A stretch of 64,000 bases of DNA, from assembly GCF_000327385.1 (NCBI RefSeq), contig NW_008707425.1, forward strand, positions 2,870,554 to 2,934,553. Reading direction: 5' to 3'. The position numbers and the translations under genes are program-made. Under the pieces are notes generated by a model. The model searched no databases, was not told where the DNA came from, and worked only from the letters and a program-made list of their open reading frames with translations. Each line of letters begins with the position of its first letter. Position 1 is the first letter of the stretch. Below, in pieces: positions 10,846-21,668 of this stretch. The DNA comes from Lottia gigantea. Its lineage: Eukaryota > Mollusca > Gastropoda > Lottiidae.

Positions 10846-11480
10846 GGGGCCCGTTTCTCAAAAAATCGTACGACTTTAGACTAAACTCACGATTGTCTTA
10901 TGCTTACGATTACGTGCGTTTCTAAAAGGCTATCGTAATAATCTTACGATAAAAATTGCCGTACGATCGAGATGTTAAACTTTGGATGACTTAGTAGCAA
11001 ATGACCAATTGTCTATGGAAGGTGAGATGACAAGAAAATCAATTTGTACCTAAATTCAAGAAGATAATATCTGTCATCAAAGGGAAAGCTTCATCCTCAT
11101 CATAAGTGGAAATTAAAGCTAAATTTTAGAATAAAGCTATAGAAAGAAGTCTGTAGGACTATTTTGGAAAGACCGTTTTCCAAGGGCGATTTTTACGGTC
11201 GAGGCGAAGTTGTTCATAGCAATTTAAAGCGCTCGGAAATTTTGATTTCCACAGTCAGTGAAACTATGACGTTATCGCTGTTTTGACGTCATCGCCGAAG
11301 CGAAAATAATTGCGGCTTTCAACTGAGACGTAGGCGAAAAACGAGAAAGTGATCAGTGCCACTTGACAATTTCCTGCTCAGTAAAAGACATAAAGGGTCA
11401 AATCTGATGTCGAAAGTTCCTTTTTCCCCATTAAATACAGTTAAAAAAAGAAAAGAAAATAGACCATTTGGTTCTACCAC

Positions 11481-11670
11481 CAGGGCCCGGTTGTTCAACT
11501 TGTCGTTTTTTAACTATGCTGTTATATTTAACCATTGGTTAAATATTTAACAATGCATTACATTACCAAAGGTTAAAAATGTGTTGTTCAACTTAATTAA
11601 ACAATCTTGTTACATAACCATTTGGTTAAAATATAACCAACCATTTAATTATAACCAAAGCACTTTATTA
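11481..11670 (+). repeat. Left terminal inverted repeat with TTAACCA subterminal motifs
   Basis: The terminal CAGGGCCCGGTTGTTCAACTT is followed by repeated motifs of the form TTAACCATTGGTTAAAT in both orientations, mirrored at the other end. In related transposons such arrays are binding sites for the Myb-like protein or transposase; that role is inferred here. Confidence 0.7.
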
Positions 11671-11711
11671 CCCATAATTCCATGGTTCCATATCGTCTGC
11701 TAATTTCCAAA

Positions 11712-14064
11712 ATGGCTTCCAGTCACTCTTTGGATAAGAAAAGGATAAAGAAAACAAATTTTAGTAAGGAGGAGGAACTTTTAATTCAAAGGGAGGTGGA
11801 AAAACATTATGGGTTACTAAGCTCAAAACAATCAAATTTTGTAACAAATGAAAAAAAGAAGAGAGTGTGGGATAATATTGCATCCAAAGTTAGTTCATTG
11901 GGGGTAGCCTTAAGAACAACAAAAGAAGTTAAAGACAAGTGGAACAATTGTAAGAAGATTGCTAAAAAAACGTTCACAGATCACAAAAAAGAAATCAACA
12001 AAACAGGGGGTGGATCAGCACCCAAACCTCCAAGTCTGGCTATTCAGGGCATCATAGATATGTGCAAGGACAGCAGCAGTTTTCGGGGACTTGATTGTGT
12101 AGAAACTTTCATCACTGCTTCAGATACAAATGGTTTGTATTGTTTAAAAGTTACATGAACTCTTTATTATCCTTTTAGTTTTCATCTGAAATATTTTTCT
12201 TAATAAAATAACGAACAATTTTCTCAGATTTGACCAATGATTTTCGTGTCGTCTGCTTTGTTTACATTTTCTCATTCGTTCGTGACCTTTAACCTTTCAT
12301 GCTCACCGATTTTATGAACTAGGCTTATCGACTAGCGTGCAATGTCCATTTATTTAATCCTTGTTCGAATTGCACAGAATTGTGTGTGTGTCCAGAAAAT
12401 TCACGAAGTTTTCAAACCAAAATTGAGTTTCATGCTCGGGCCAAAAAGGCTCGTAGTAAAGAAAGCTAAAACCAAATGTTTACAGGCTACAGTAAAATTA
12501 AAGAATGATCTTATAATACGAAATTACAGATTTTACAAAAAATGCTACAGCATGTATTCAAAGACTATTAATTAACTTATTTTACCTTTAACTTGCACTT
12601 TGTTTCATCATAAATCTTAACTTTGTGACCTAGGCCAGTGCCTTTTGTTCTTATCACCATCTAACAAGGCCATCGTGAAATGATTATAAAGCGAAAGTAG
12701 ATGTAAAAATATCTACCGGATGTTAAGAATACAAGACAACTCGGATCAAAACAAACCCGGACCACTTTGTATAACAAACTCGGATCTTTTTTCACGACAA
12801 ACTCGGATACAAACCAACGTTGACCGTAACACACTCGGGCCACTTTTCAAGACAAACTCGGACACAAACCAACTCGGACCACGTTCTATAACACACTCGG
12901 ACTGACTTTTCATGGCAAACTCGGACACAAACCAACTCGGACCACTTTCTATAATACACTCGACCACTTTTTTTATTATCTTGTTGGTTTTCAGAGTCAT
13001 CAAGTGTAGCAGCCCTACCTGAGGAAGATGCCACAGAAGATGATAGTTTCTTATCTGCCAATCTTTCATTCAGTCTAGATTCTCCAAGAAATCCTACACC
13101 TCCTGCTTCTCCATTGAGTCCATCTATTCTCCAGACACCACCACAACCAGGCCCTTCAAGACTACAACCAAAAACTCCACCTAGACAAACAGCTTTACAA
13201 GGACTTACTCAAGGACAGAGGTATTTGAAATATTAAGTTGAAGATTTGATTCTGGAGAGGGGATGTTCAGATTTAAAAAAAAAATAATTTGGCCTTGGTA
13301 AAGTCCTACTACTAATTCCATTTACTTAATATATTGACAAAAGAATTATATGATCATGCCTATATATAATATCAGTCCCCACCCCTCGCAGAATCGATTT
13401 TTAGCCCTTAACAATTTTATGCCTATCAGTTAAATTATTTCAAGCACATCAAATCCATTAAAAGGTTCTTTTTTAGACTAGCCTAAATGGACATTTTGCT
13501 GCATAGCAACAAAAAGTCTGTTAAAATGTATCGTGTCGTGATTTGAATCGTTGAGAACCCATTTTGGTGAATGAATTTCTGACAAAAATTTGTTTTGAAA
13601 TATATAGGCTATTAATTTAATTTTATTACCGAACAGAACATTCGTCAGTAAAAAGTCTGAAACTAACGAATTGCCTAGTTTCAAAACCGGTGACTGGGAA
13701 TATTTCATTCTAAAGTTTACCGGCATGTTATGTATTATGAAAAAATGTACTTCTGAGATATATCACAGATCATCAAATATAAAAAAATAATTATGAAAAT
13801 TAAAATCAAAATTTTAGAATTATGAATGTTATTTTTCTTTATTTAAGCACATCAAAGAAAAAGACTGTTAAAAGAAAAATTACCTCAGAGGACTTGCATG
13901 ACATTCAATACAAGATATATGAGAAGGAACTTGAAAGGCAAGACAAAGAGAATATTAAATTGGACCTACAGATAAGTTTACTAAGAAAACTGACAGATGT
14001 TCCTCAACCTAACAATCCACTAGGCACACCAACTATCAACTCATTGTTTGCCTCCATGTTTTAA
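11712..14064 (+). CDS. Harbinger Myb/SANT-like DNA-binding protein, three exons
   Basis: Exons 11712-12132, 12995-13220 and 13848-14064 join in phase (introns start GTTTGT and GTATTT, acceptors TTTTCAG and ATTTAAG) into an uninterrupted 287-aa frame. Residues about 12-105 form a Myb/SANT-like trihelix domain (FSKEEELLIQREVEKHYG, KRVWDNIASKVSSLG, KDKWNNCKK with conserved Trp). The middle is Ser/Pro-rich. The C-terminal third is Lys/Glu-rich and helical (SEDLHDIQYKIYEKELERQ, LDLQISLLRKL), like the tail of these proteins. In PIF/Harbinger elements this protein helps the transposase enter the nucleus and bind the element ends. An ATG at 11682 is in frame, but 11712 (MASSHS) fits the family better. 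Intron 1 holds a minisatellite. No disruption was seen. Confidence 0.88.
12741..12968. repeat. Minisatellite in intron 1 of the Myb-like gene
   Basis: About three and a half diverged copies of a unit near 63 bp built from AACTCGGACACAAACCAAC and ACCACTTTCTATAACACAC blocks. The unit is itself made of shorter ACTCGGA repeats. Confidence 0.75.
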
Positions 14065-14566
14065 GAAATGTTTGATATATGCTGTGAGATCACTTATATA
14101 TTATATTTTATGTTCCTATTAGCCAACTTTCAATATCCCTACCTCCAATCACATCTCATTTTCTTCAGAAACCAGAAATTTTAAGTGAAATTTTAGCCCC
14201 CAAATCCATGTGTTGCCATAGTAATTCGTGTTTGAAAATGAAAAATATGACTCTTATTTTAAGTACACTACGCATTGTTGTTAAAAATATTTAAGAATGA
14301 AGATCATTCCAGCTTAATTCAAGGATAGAATTATATATCAATAGACATCAGGATACAATTCTCACATAGTGATCTTGATTGAGATACAAAAATATCCTTG
14401 AAAGTTAAAATATCCTGTGAAGTATGTTGGCGATTCAGTGTAACTTCAGAAAAGCTGAATATAAATTAAGTAAACAAACTTAGATATATTTATTTCACCC
14501 AAAATACGTTCTGGTTATGTTCCTCCTTGTAGCTCTACCATCTTGGGCACCATCAAAGACAGGCAC
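14065..14566. other. Spacer between the convergent Harbinger genes
   Basis: About 500 bp of AT-rich sequence between the Myb-like stop codon and the transposase stop codon. It presumably holds both 3' untranslated ends. No further gene is visible. Confidence 0.5.
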
Positions 14567-16049
14567 TTAAACAGCATTCTGTTCACCCTGATCCTCATCA
14601 TTGTCATCATCAATCAGGGGCTCTCTCAGCATAATGGCAATGTTATGCAGCACAGCACAGGCACATATCACCCGACAAACTTTTTCAGGTTTCATTCTCA
14701 TCTGGAAGAGAGTTTTTTACAATTGATACATGTAAAAAAATATATTTGTCAAGCAAAGAGGGATAAATTGAATCATTTTTGTCAAAACCACAAACAGTAA
14801 AAAAAAAGTATTTACATTTAGCTCGCAAATGACCAGGCATACTGCTATACAAATACCAGTAGTGGGCATCTTAGTAACTGGTCAATTGAATTTTATATTT
14901 TCTGGCAAGGATGGAAGTATATTTATACTTTAAAATAATGTTTACCTCTGAATGTAATACATGAAATCTCCGTTTCAAAATGCCGAAACTTCTCTCAATA
15001 GCCGATCTGGTGGATCCATGGGATCTGTTATATCTGATTTGGCTTGGCTCTTGAAGATTATGGTATGGTGTCATGAGAAATGGACGGCAATCATATCCAC
15101 TGTCTCCCAACAGGATGCCATCTAACAGCCCTCTCTGATGGTTCTCTAGGTGGTCACACACATTTGAAGTATTGAATATATGCGAGTCATGCACGGATCC
15201 AGGCCAGTTTGCATTGATGTTGGTAAATTTTCCTACAATTTATAGCATACATAGTACATACAGTGTTGCGTAGATCCACAATTATCATTATGTCCACTCC
15301 AATATAAAGTGGGGACATATTTTTAATTACAAAGCATATAAGGGGATAGCAAGACAATTACGGCCTTGATCAGTTTCTCCAACGTGATATTTGGATGGGA
15401 TATCTGAACTGTGTAGGGTCTGACATAATGTAGGGGTTTTTTTTTAGGGGCGGGGGTGGGGGGAGAACAAATAACTGCAGAACATAATGAGAAACACATC
15501 TTTACATACCCTCATGATCACATACAGCTTGCACATTAATGCTGTGAAATCCCTTGCGATTGACAAAAGATGGTTCATCCTCGCTTGGTCCCTGAATTCT
15601 AACATGTGTGCAGTCAATGCATCCGATAACATTTGGAAAGTGTCCATGCCCATAAAATCCATCTTTCACAGCATTCTTTTCTTCGTTTGTTAACGGCCAC
15701 TTGATGTAGTCATGTTTCTTGGAAACAAGGGCATTGGTGACATCCTTAATTATCCTAGAAATTGTACTTTTATCAAAGCCCAGGGTATCCCCCACCACCT
15801 GCAGAAATGAACCACTTGCATAAAATCTAAGTGCAATGTTCGACTGTCAGAGCTGTCTCCTTTTTGGTCATCCTTCAAAAGGTTGGTAAGGAAGTCAATG
15901 CCTGCTCTGCCAAATCTGTATCGGGTCTGCAGCTCACGGTTATCCAAATTCACAAGATTTGACCCTCTAAAAACCCTCTGCTTTCTGTTGACTGTCTGTG
16001 GCATATGGAAAAGAACCATTCTGGCAGCCATCTTGAATCTTTTAACCAT
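14567..16049 (-). CDS. HARBI1-like DDE transposase, three exons, one frame disruption
   Basis: Minus-strand exons are 15510-16049, 14946-15232 and 14567-14701, with consensus splice sites (GTATGT, GTAAAC; acceptors TTGTAG, TTCCAG). The DDE residues are all present: Asp in '[11 protein letters not shown]', Asp in '[11 protein letters not shown]' and Glu in '[15 protein letters not shown]'. The helix-turn-helix-like '[17 protein letters not shown]' precedes them, and the C-terminus ([11 protein letters not shown], acidic tail) is typical. The total is about 320 aa, against about 350 for HARBI1. Exon 1 needs a frame change near 15.84 kb, between 'DQKGDSSDS' and '[12 protein letters not shown]', so this copy probably lost one base there and is inactive unless that is a sequencing error. 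The start is 16049 or the Met at 16031 (MAARM). Confidence 0.85.
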
Positions 16050-16246
16050 TAGTTAAATCCTTTAACGATGCCCCCTTAGCTTGGTTAAATATTCTGCTAT
16101 TTAACCAATGGTTACAACAATTTAACCAATGGTTAAATATAACGAAAGGTGAAAAACAAATTTTTGGCCTACTTAAATTTTAACAAATGGTTAATGTATT
16201 TAACCATTTGTTAAAATTTAACTACAAGTTGAACAACCGGGCCCTG
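16050..16246 (-). repeat. Right terminal inverted repeat with TTAACCA subterminal motifs
   Basis: Mirror of the left end: CAGGGCCCGGTTGTTCAAC on the minus strand, preceded inward by at least five TTAACCAWTGGTTAA-type motifs (for example near 16120-16140 and 16195-16215). Confidence 0.7.
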
Positions 16247-16385
16247 GTAGTTCCGACAGCTTAGATCACTAGCAAGTTAACACCAGAATTAGTCGCAAAC
16301 TTACGATAATTTTGATCTTTTTTGAGAAACGCCATTTACGATCAACTCAAAACTTACGACTTACGATTTTTTGAGGTTCTTTTTC

Positions 16386-17046
16386 TTTATTATTATTATT
16401 ATTAACATTGATAAATCAAATATTCATGTATGCAGTTAGAAATATATAGAGCATCGTTCTTGATAACCAAAAAGGTGATAGGGATATGACAGCTCCTAGA
16501 ATGAAATACTTTATAGTCCAGCGGCATAGACCCCAAATATGAAGATATTCTGCCTTTTGTGATTTAAGTACCAAATTTTTCATAAAGTTACTTTCATATG
16601 TTGTGAACATTTTTGGATATGGAGCTACTTGAAATACTCCCTGCACAAAGACACCACTTTGAATTCAAAATGGCGAACATCGAAAATATTTTGTTTCTTA
16701 ATCTGTGTCAGTTATAAACTTGTTCTCAGTTTGAATTTCAAAATGGCGACCATCAAAAATCTATAATTATCGATATTTCTGGACTTATGTCGGCTATAAA
16801 CCCGTTCTTAATTGTAAACCCATTCCTAATTTTACATTTTGGTGGTCAATGTGCAATGTGCAATGTTTCAAGTTTCATGTAGCTTCAACCGCCGCCATGT
16901 TGAATTTCAGCTATAAATCAGTTCTTGTACATTTTGGATGAAGGGACCTATTAATGAGTGGTTATAACTGTCGCCATATTGAATTTCAAGATAGCTGCAT
17001 TGTAAAATATAGGTGATTAACCCAATATTTTCATAGTCTTGACATC
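16386..17046. other. Gene-free stretch with a TTA microsatellite and diverged tandem units
   Basis: A (TTA)n run lies at 16389-16406. At 16650-17000 there are about four diverged units containing 'AAAATGGCGACCATC' or 'CGCCATGTTGAATTTC', each followed by a 'GCTATAAACCCGTTCTT' phrase; this is a degenerate tandem or dispersed repeat. No supported gene. Confidence 0.5.
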
Positions 17047-17074
17047 AAAGCCACACATGAGAGTGATGCCCCAA
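17047..17074 (+). repeat. Target-site duplication of the LINE, left copy
   Basis: The 28 bp AAAGCC...CCCCAA (key phrase CACACATGAGAGTGATGCC) recur exactly at 21641-21668, on the other side of the LINE. Confidence 0.9.
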
Positions 17075-17169
17075 AAATAATAATAATAATAATTTATTAT
17101 AGGTATTAAGTCAGTAAGACTTTTACACCACAACATATATACAATACAGTCATCAAAAACAATTGAAGA

Positions 17170-20100
17170 TCATTTCATAGCATGAAAAACAAATTTGGAT
17201 AAATTCCATAACAGATCTGTGGAATTACTTGACATGAGAGTTACAAACTTAATAATGGTCGGAAATTCATAATAGTATCTTGGTATATAAAGTTCTCTTA
17301 AAGAAGCATGTTTTGGGCAAATCAGAGTGAAATGATACTCATCATCCACCTCATTTCCAGTACAGTTGGAACATATTCTTGAGGATCTAATTAACTTTTT
17401 ATATCTCCCAGTTTCAACACCTAGAGTGTGTGACGAACATCTTAATTTAGTAAGAGCTACTCGATATTTCGGGATAGTGACATATCGTAAGTAATCTTCA
17501 AAACAAAAAGAGTGTTTAAACAGGTTGTATTTGTCTAACTTAGATGAAAATAGTCGAGATGTATTCCAAGACTGTATATACTGGTCTTTGATACGTTGGC
17601 TTAATATGTCGAGATATGGGATCTAAAAAAACTGGGCATACCAGATGTCAGAGCATCCTAGGTTATCCAGAAGTTGTTTTACCTGAGCAGCCCAATTGCG
17701 GAACCTAGCACGAGGATTGATACTGCTATATAAATCAAAGTAAACGTGATAAAGGAGGCTACCTTGATCTGACAAGATGCGTATCCAATACTTCACAATA
17801 TTTTGCAATCTGCTGATACGCAAAGGAAAACGACCTAACTCTTCATACATTGCACTTGTCACTGTGGATTTTTTAACCTGCAGTAGTCGTTTGCAGAAAC
17901 GTAAATGTAAGTTTTCTATGTCATTTGCCTTAAGGAAACCCCACACGGGGGCTGCGTAAGATAATATTGATTCTACGAAGCAATCGAAGAGCTTACACTG
18001 TTGTCTACAATCAAGGTTTACCCTATCAAGAACACAGTTTAATTGGTGAAGGCCTATATTACCCTTTTGAGCAAGACATTCCTTCGTTTTGCTTACATTA
18101 ACGGAGAGATTCCATGTTTCACAGTATTGCTGGAGCCGTGAGAGTTGGTTTTGTAAACCTTTTTCAGACTTTGACAACAAGACCGTGTCATCGGCTTACA
18201 TAAAGGATGACAAAACTATTTGTCCTATTGTAAACGGATCAATAACATGTTCACTTAAGAAATCACACAGGTCATTTACATACAAGAGAAAAAGCAATGG
18301 TGAGAGGTTGTCGCCTTGTTTTACTCCACAATTTGAAGAGCAATATTTTGAGTATGCATTTTTTGATTTGACACATAACTGAACATTGTGATACATAGAC
18401 TTGATACACATGATTAACTTTTGACTTTTGACTTTTGACTTTGGTGTAATTTGAGAAGAAGTAAGTTTCTGTCAACTTTATCAAAAGCCTTGGTAAAATC
18501 AATAAAGGCTACATATAATCTCTCACCATTTGATAAATATTTTGAGATCAGAGCCTGTAAAATGAAAATACAGCCGACAGTGCTCTTGTTAGGCTGAAAT
18601 ACAAACTGGAAGACAGATAACTCTTTGTTTTCAGTTAACCATGAGAACAACCTATCATTTACAACTATAGAAAACAATTTTCCAAGGGTGCACATTAATG
18701 TGATACCCCTATAATTATTAACATCCCTAGAGTCTCCCTTTTTGGAACTGGTACTATGACACACTTTGACCAACCATTAGGATAAAATCCACTATTGAAT
18801 ATCGAATTGAAATAAGTGCAAAGAGACGGACAAAGGATATCAATATTAAACTTAATGACCTCAGGGGTTATTCCATCGACCCCAGGACTTTTGCCTGTTT
18901 TAAGTTTGAGGTTTGCTCGGCGTAGTTCACTCTCAGAGAAAGGTGTGTCCAAATACTCAACATCATTGGATAGTGGGAGTTGAACTATCTGATTACTACT
19001 ACATGTAGTTTGAAACAAAAGTTTGAAGTGATCATAGTATGTCTCAAGATCAGGAGCATTTCCGGATTGGTAACTGGGCTCATCCCTGAGGTCATTTATT
19101 GTTTTCCAGTATTGTTTAGGGTTTTTCTTAATCAAGCGTTTTAAAACGATTCCTTTATCTGTTTTAAACTTTTCTTTAGCTTCTCTTCGTACTCTATTAT
19201 AACTAGTCCTCGAATGTACAAACCGGAGTCTATTAACATCAGTTTTATTTCGGTTGTATAGATTCCTATTAAATATGAAAGTGTTTTTAGAAATTGAGCA
19301 ACTTGAGTTGAACCATTCGTTCTGTTTGGTACGGCATTTTCTTGACTTTGATTGTTTCTGTGTTAATCCTATAGCAGGAAAACAAACATTGAAAAGTGTT
19401 TCGCAGAAATTGTTATTAAGATCCTCGACATCATGGTGAGAATCAATGGGACCAAATGTAGACACCACATTTTCAATTTGTTCAAGTAATGTCTCATGTA
19501 AAGAGGGTTGGCTAGCTAGAGTCCATTTTAATATTTTCTTAGTCGGTGAAATTACGTGTGAATTATGAGTGTCTTTAAGGTCATGGAAACTGCCAATGTA
19601 TCCCTTAAGCTGTAAGCTGGTTGGTGCGTGATCAGAACATTCCAAGAAAGGTTCGATTTTAAATGAACTGACAAGGTGTCTAGCATTGCTGTCTAAGATC
19701 ACATAATCTATGACGCTTGAGCCGTTTGCAGTGCAGCAAGTATAATCCCCTGGTTCAAATCGACCATTTAGGATGCATGTGTTAGTGTTCTTGCATAATT
19801 GTAATAATTTACGGCCAAATCCATTAATTACACTATCTTCACTATTTCTAGGCTCTAAGGGGTTATTGTTAACAAAATCATGGCGAGGGAACTGGTCATT
19901 AAGGAAATCAGGTTCAACCCCAGTTCGGCTGTTTAGATCCCCACACGAAATGAATTACCCTTTCGACGAATATTTAGAGTGTGCAGCTTCGATTTCTTGA
20001 AAGAAGTCAACATCGCAAATTCTATAGTATGGACTACGCTCATGGGGAATATAAGCGGTACACAGATATACATCCGAAAAAAGGGCAGGGCTTGCTGATT

Positions 20101-20384
20101 TAAATCTACAGACTATAAGACCATGATGAGAGCTTTCAACAACACTAAAACAAGATTTATAAGATATCCGCACAAAAATCACTATTCCGCCACTATTCTG
20201 ACACTGTTGTCGAACGGATGTGTATACCAGATAAAGTACACTTCACTACATTTTTACCTGAATGGATTAAAATGATTAAGTCCCATTTTGATATATATTC
20301 ACAGAAAGATACCTCTTTGAGCTTAGATGCTACACCACCATTGATATTCCAGGTGAGAATAGATAAATGATCCTCAACGCAGCC
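17170..20384 (-). pseudogene. LINE ORF2: endonuclease and reverse transcriptase (inactive)
   Basis: It begins right after the ORF1 stop with 'HLSILTWNINGG' (endonuclease start). It continues with 'NSGGIVIFV', 'GDLNSRTG', 'SVIDYVILDSN' and the 'CSDHAPTSL' endonuclease end. The reverse transcriptase carries 'GKSPGVDGITPEVIKF', 'NNYRGITLM', 'AFIDFTKAFDKVDR' (catalytic Asp) and 'GVKQGDNLSPLLFLLYVND'. The second catalytic motif reads stop-ADD instead of YADD near 18197. Other lesions are an in-frame stop near 19958, a frame change near 18745 in an A-run, a TTTTGAC expansion near 18415-18440 that shifts the frame, and a stop at about 17623. The C-terminal part contains CxxC...H...C and ends at the TGA at 17170-17172. 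Confidence 0.9.
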
Positions 20385-21419
20385 CTATTCCTTATAAGGT
20401 CGGTCATTTATAAATAGCCAATCATTGATTAATTTTACACGGTTACCTTTCTGTTTCTCGCGCTTTAAAATTGGCATTAGTTCTTTCCTTTTCTGCACTA
20501 CTTCTCTTGGGTACTGCTCACTAAGATTCAAACCATGCTCTCTCAAACCAGAACCCTCGCGCTTGACCTTTTCTCTATCGCTGCGACTTGCAAACCTAGC
20601 TACAATAGGTCTTGCCGATTTATCGACCTCTAAGCTGGTACTCTTGGGAAAAGTCATATTTTTGTCGACTTGATCCCGTCTGCGGCCCAAGCGGTGCGCC
20701 GATTCAATATCAACATCATTCAATTTCAGTTTAAGCTGGAGGTTTTGAATCAAACCATTACAATCTTCATCTGGAAACTCTCTGATATTGTAAAACAGCA
20801 GGTTACTTTTCATATCACATTTCATGTCCGTCATCTCTTGTTTTAATAGCATATTGTTTCTTTCTAATTCAGCCAATTTGATTGTGAAAGTACCATTTTG
20901 AGATTTGATTGTTTCGACCGAGTCTGACTGAAACTGGAGAGTGTTTTCAATATGTGAGGACCTGGTTTCAATTTCCTTAATCCTGGCACTGTTAATAGTC
21001 ACTTCAGCTTTTATTTCTGAGATGTCTTTTGCAATATTAGTAATTTTAGTTTCAATGTTATCAAGCTTTTTAAGGCGGTTTGATATATCAATTATAACTG
21101 AATCAAGGGGGTGATTTATCATGTTCAGCTGACTAGGGTATTGTGGACTAGGAGTGTGTTATGGGTTTCTCAAGGACTGTATTCCGGCTAGCTGGGATGA
21201 TGCAGATGGCGTACTCGTTGCTGGTAATTGAATGTTGAGACTGTTGTCGTGATTTCCATTACCATATGATTGCTGTTGGTTGCACGGCGGTTCTTTTGAC
21301 CTCTGAGTAAGAAACGTTGATATGCTAGGCTGACTCTGAGAGGATGTATTACTGGATGAATTAGATGTTGAATTTCCAGTAGACTCTTGTGGGCGTTTCG
21401 ACTTTCGATTTTTTGGCAT
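20385..21419 (-). pseudogene. LINE ORF1: coiled-coil RNA-binding protein (one stop)
   Basis: It starts at MPKNRKSKRPQE (21419). The N-terminal part is low-complexity, Ser/Thr/Gln-rich, with one in-frame stop near 21160 after 'GIQSLRNP'. A heptad-rich coiled coil follows (about 21110-20810), then an RRM-like and C-terminal fold with 'NLLFYNIREF', 'ESAHRLGRR', 'RPIVARFASRSDREKV' and 'GNRVKLINDWLFIND', matching L1-type ORF1p architecture. The protein packages LINE RNA in relatives. It ends at the TAG at 20385, directly abutting ORF2. Confidence 0.88.
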
Positions 21420-21606
21420 TCCGGCAATTTCACTTCCAAAAATATAAAATGATGGTTGGACACTTTCGGTTTATCAAGGAATGACTAAATCGTATGACAG
21501 CAAAACAAGTCCAACTACACTTTTACACAGTCCTTCGGATTAAGAGGATTTGATTCAATTAAATAAGTTCGACTAATTAACTTTTAACTTTTACATCTTT
21601 GATTTA

Positions 21607-21612
<6 letters not shown>

Positions 21613-21643
<31 letters not shown>
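21613..21643. repeat. Poly(A) run on + (poly(T) at the LINE 5' end)
   Basis: An uninterrupted A-run of about 31 bases lies between the 5' end of the LINE and the right target-site duplication. Read in the LINE direction it is a 5' poly(T), whereas the 3' end has a TTATTATT tail instead. Confidence 0.9.
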
Positions 21644-21644
<1 letters not shown>

Positions 21645-21668
21645 CCACACATGAGAGTGATGCCCCAA
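21641..21668 (+). repeat. Target-site duplication of the LINE, right copy
   Basis: Exact repeat of 17047-17074. It overlaps the last three A bases of the poly(A) run. Confidence 0.9.

Larger units (their letters stand above)
11480..16247. mobile_element. PIF/Harbinger DNA transposon, nearly whole, two genes
   Basis: The termini are inverted repeats: left 11481 begins CAGGGCCCGGTTGTTCAAC, and right 16246 reads the same on the other strand. Inside are the two genes typical of the superfamily, a Myb/SANT-like DNA-binding protein on + (11712-14064) and a DDE transposase on - (14567-16049), arranged convergently. Both ends (11481-11670 and 16050-16246) carry many copies of a TTAACCATTGGTTAA-like palindrome. 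I found no clear 3-bp target-site duplication. The open frames and near-matching tips suggest a fairly recent insertion. Confidence 0.9.
10846..16370. mobile_element. Possible older GGGCCCG-ended DNA transposon remnant hosting the Harbinger
   Basis: The left end reads TAA then GGGGCCCGTTTCTCAAAAAA followed by short CGTACGA/TTACGA motifs (10846-10990). On the far side of the nested Harbinger, 16290-16370 contains the inverse motifs (CTTACGATAATTTT, TTTGAGAAACGCC, TTACGATTTTTTGAG). This looks like one element with TTACGA-rich ends split by the Harbinger. The right terminus does not repeat the GGGCCC tip, so the boundary is uncertain. No coding sequence of its own was found at 10990-11479, which includes a GC-richer stretch with a TGACGTCA near 11285. 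Confidence 0.4.
17075..21640 (-). mobile_element. APE-type LINE (non-LTR retrotransposon), near full length, inactive
   Basis: On the minus strand the order is poly(T) and 5' UTR (to about 21420), ORF1 (20385-21419), ORF2 with endonuclease and reverse transcriptase (17170-20384), a short 3' UTR, then a TTATTATT tail ending at 17075. An exact 28-bp target-site duplication bounds it. It has no RNase H domain. ORF2 ends with a Cys-rich 'RICSNCTGN' zone, as in jockey/CR1/L2-group elements. The clade is not certain. Several stops and frame changes in both ORFs make it dead, but the intact target-site duplication points to moderate age. Confidence 0.92.

Noticed and set aside
12746-13069. Two overlapping minus-strand frames with repeating 'WFVSEF' / 'ELVCVRVC' motifs
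   Set aside because: They are translations of the minisatellite in the Myb-like gene intron and of exon 2 antisense.
16416-16646. 76-residue minus-strand frame with hydrophobic segment
   Set aside because: Sits in degenerate repeat sequence and shows no family signature.
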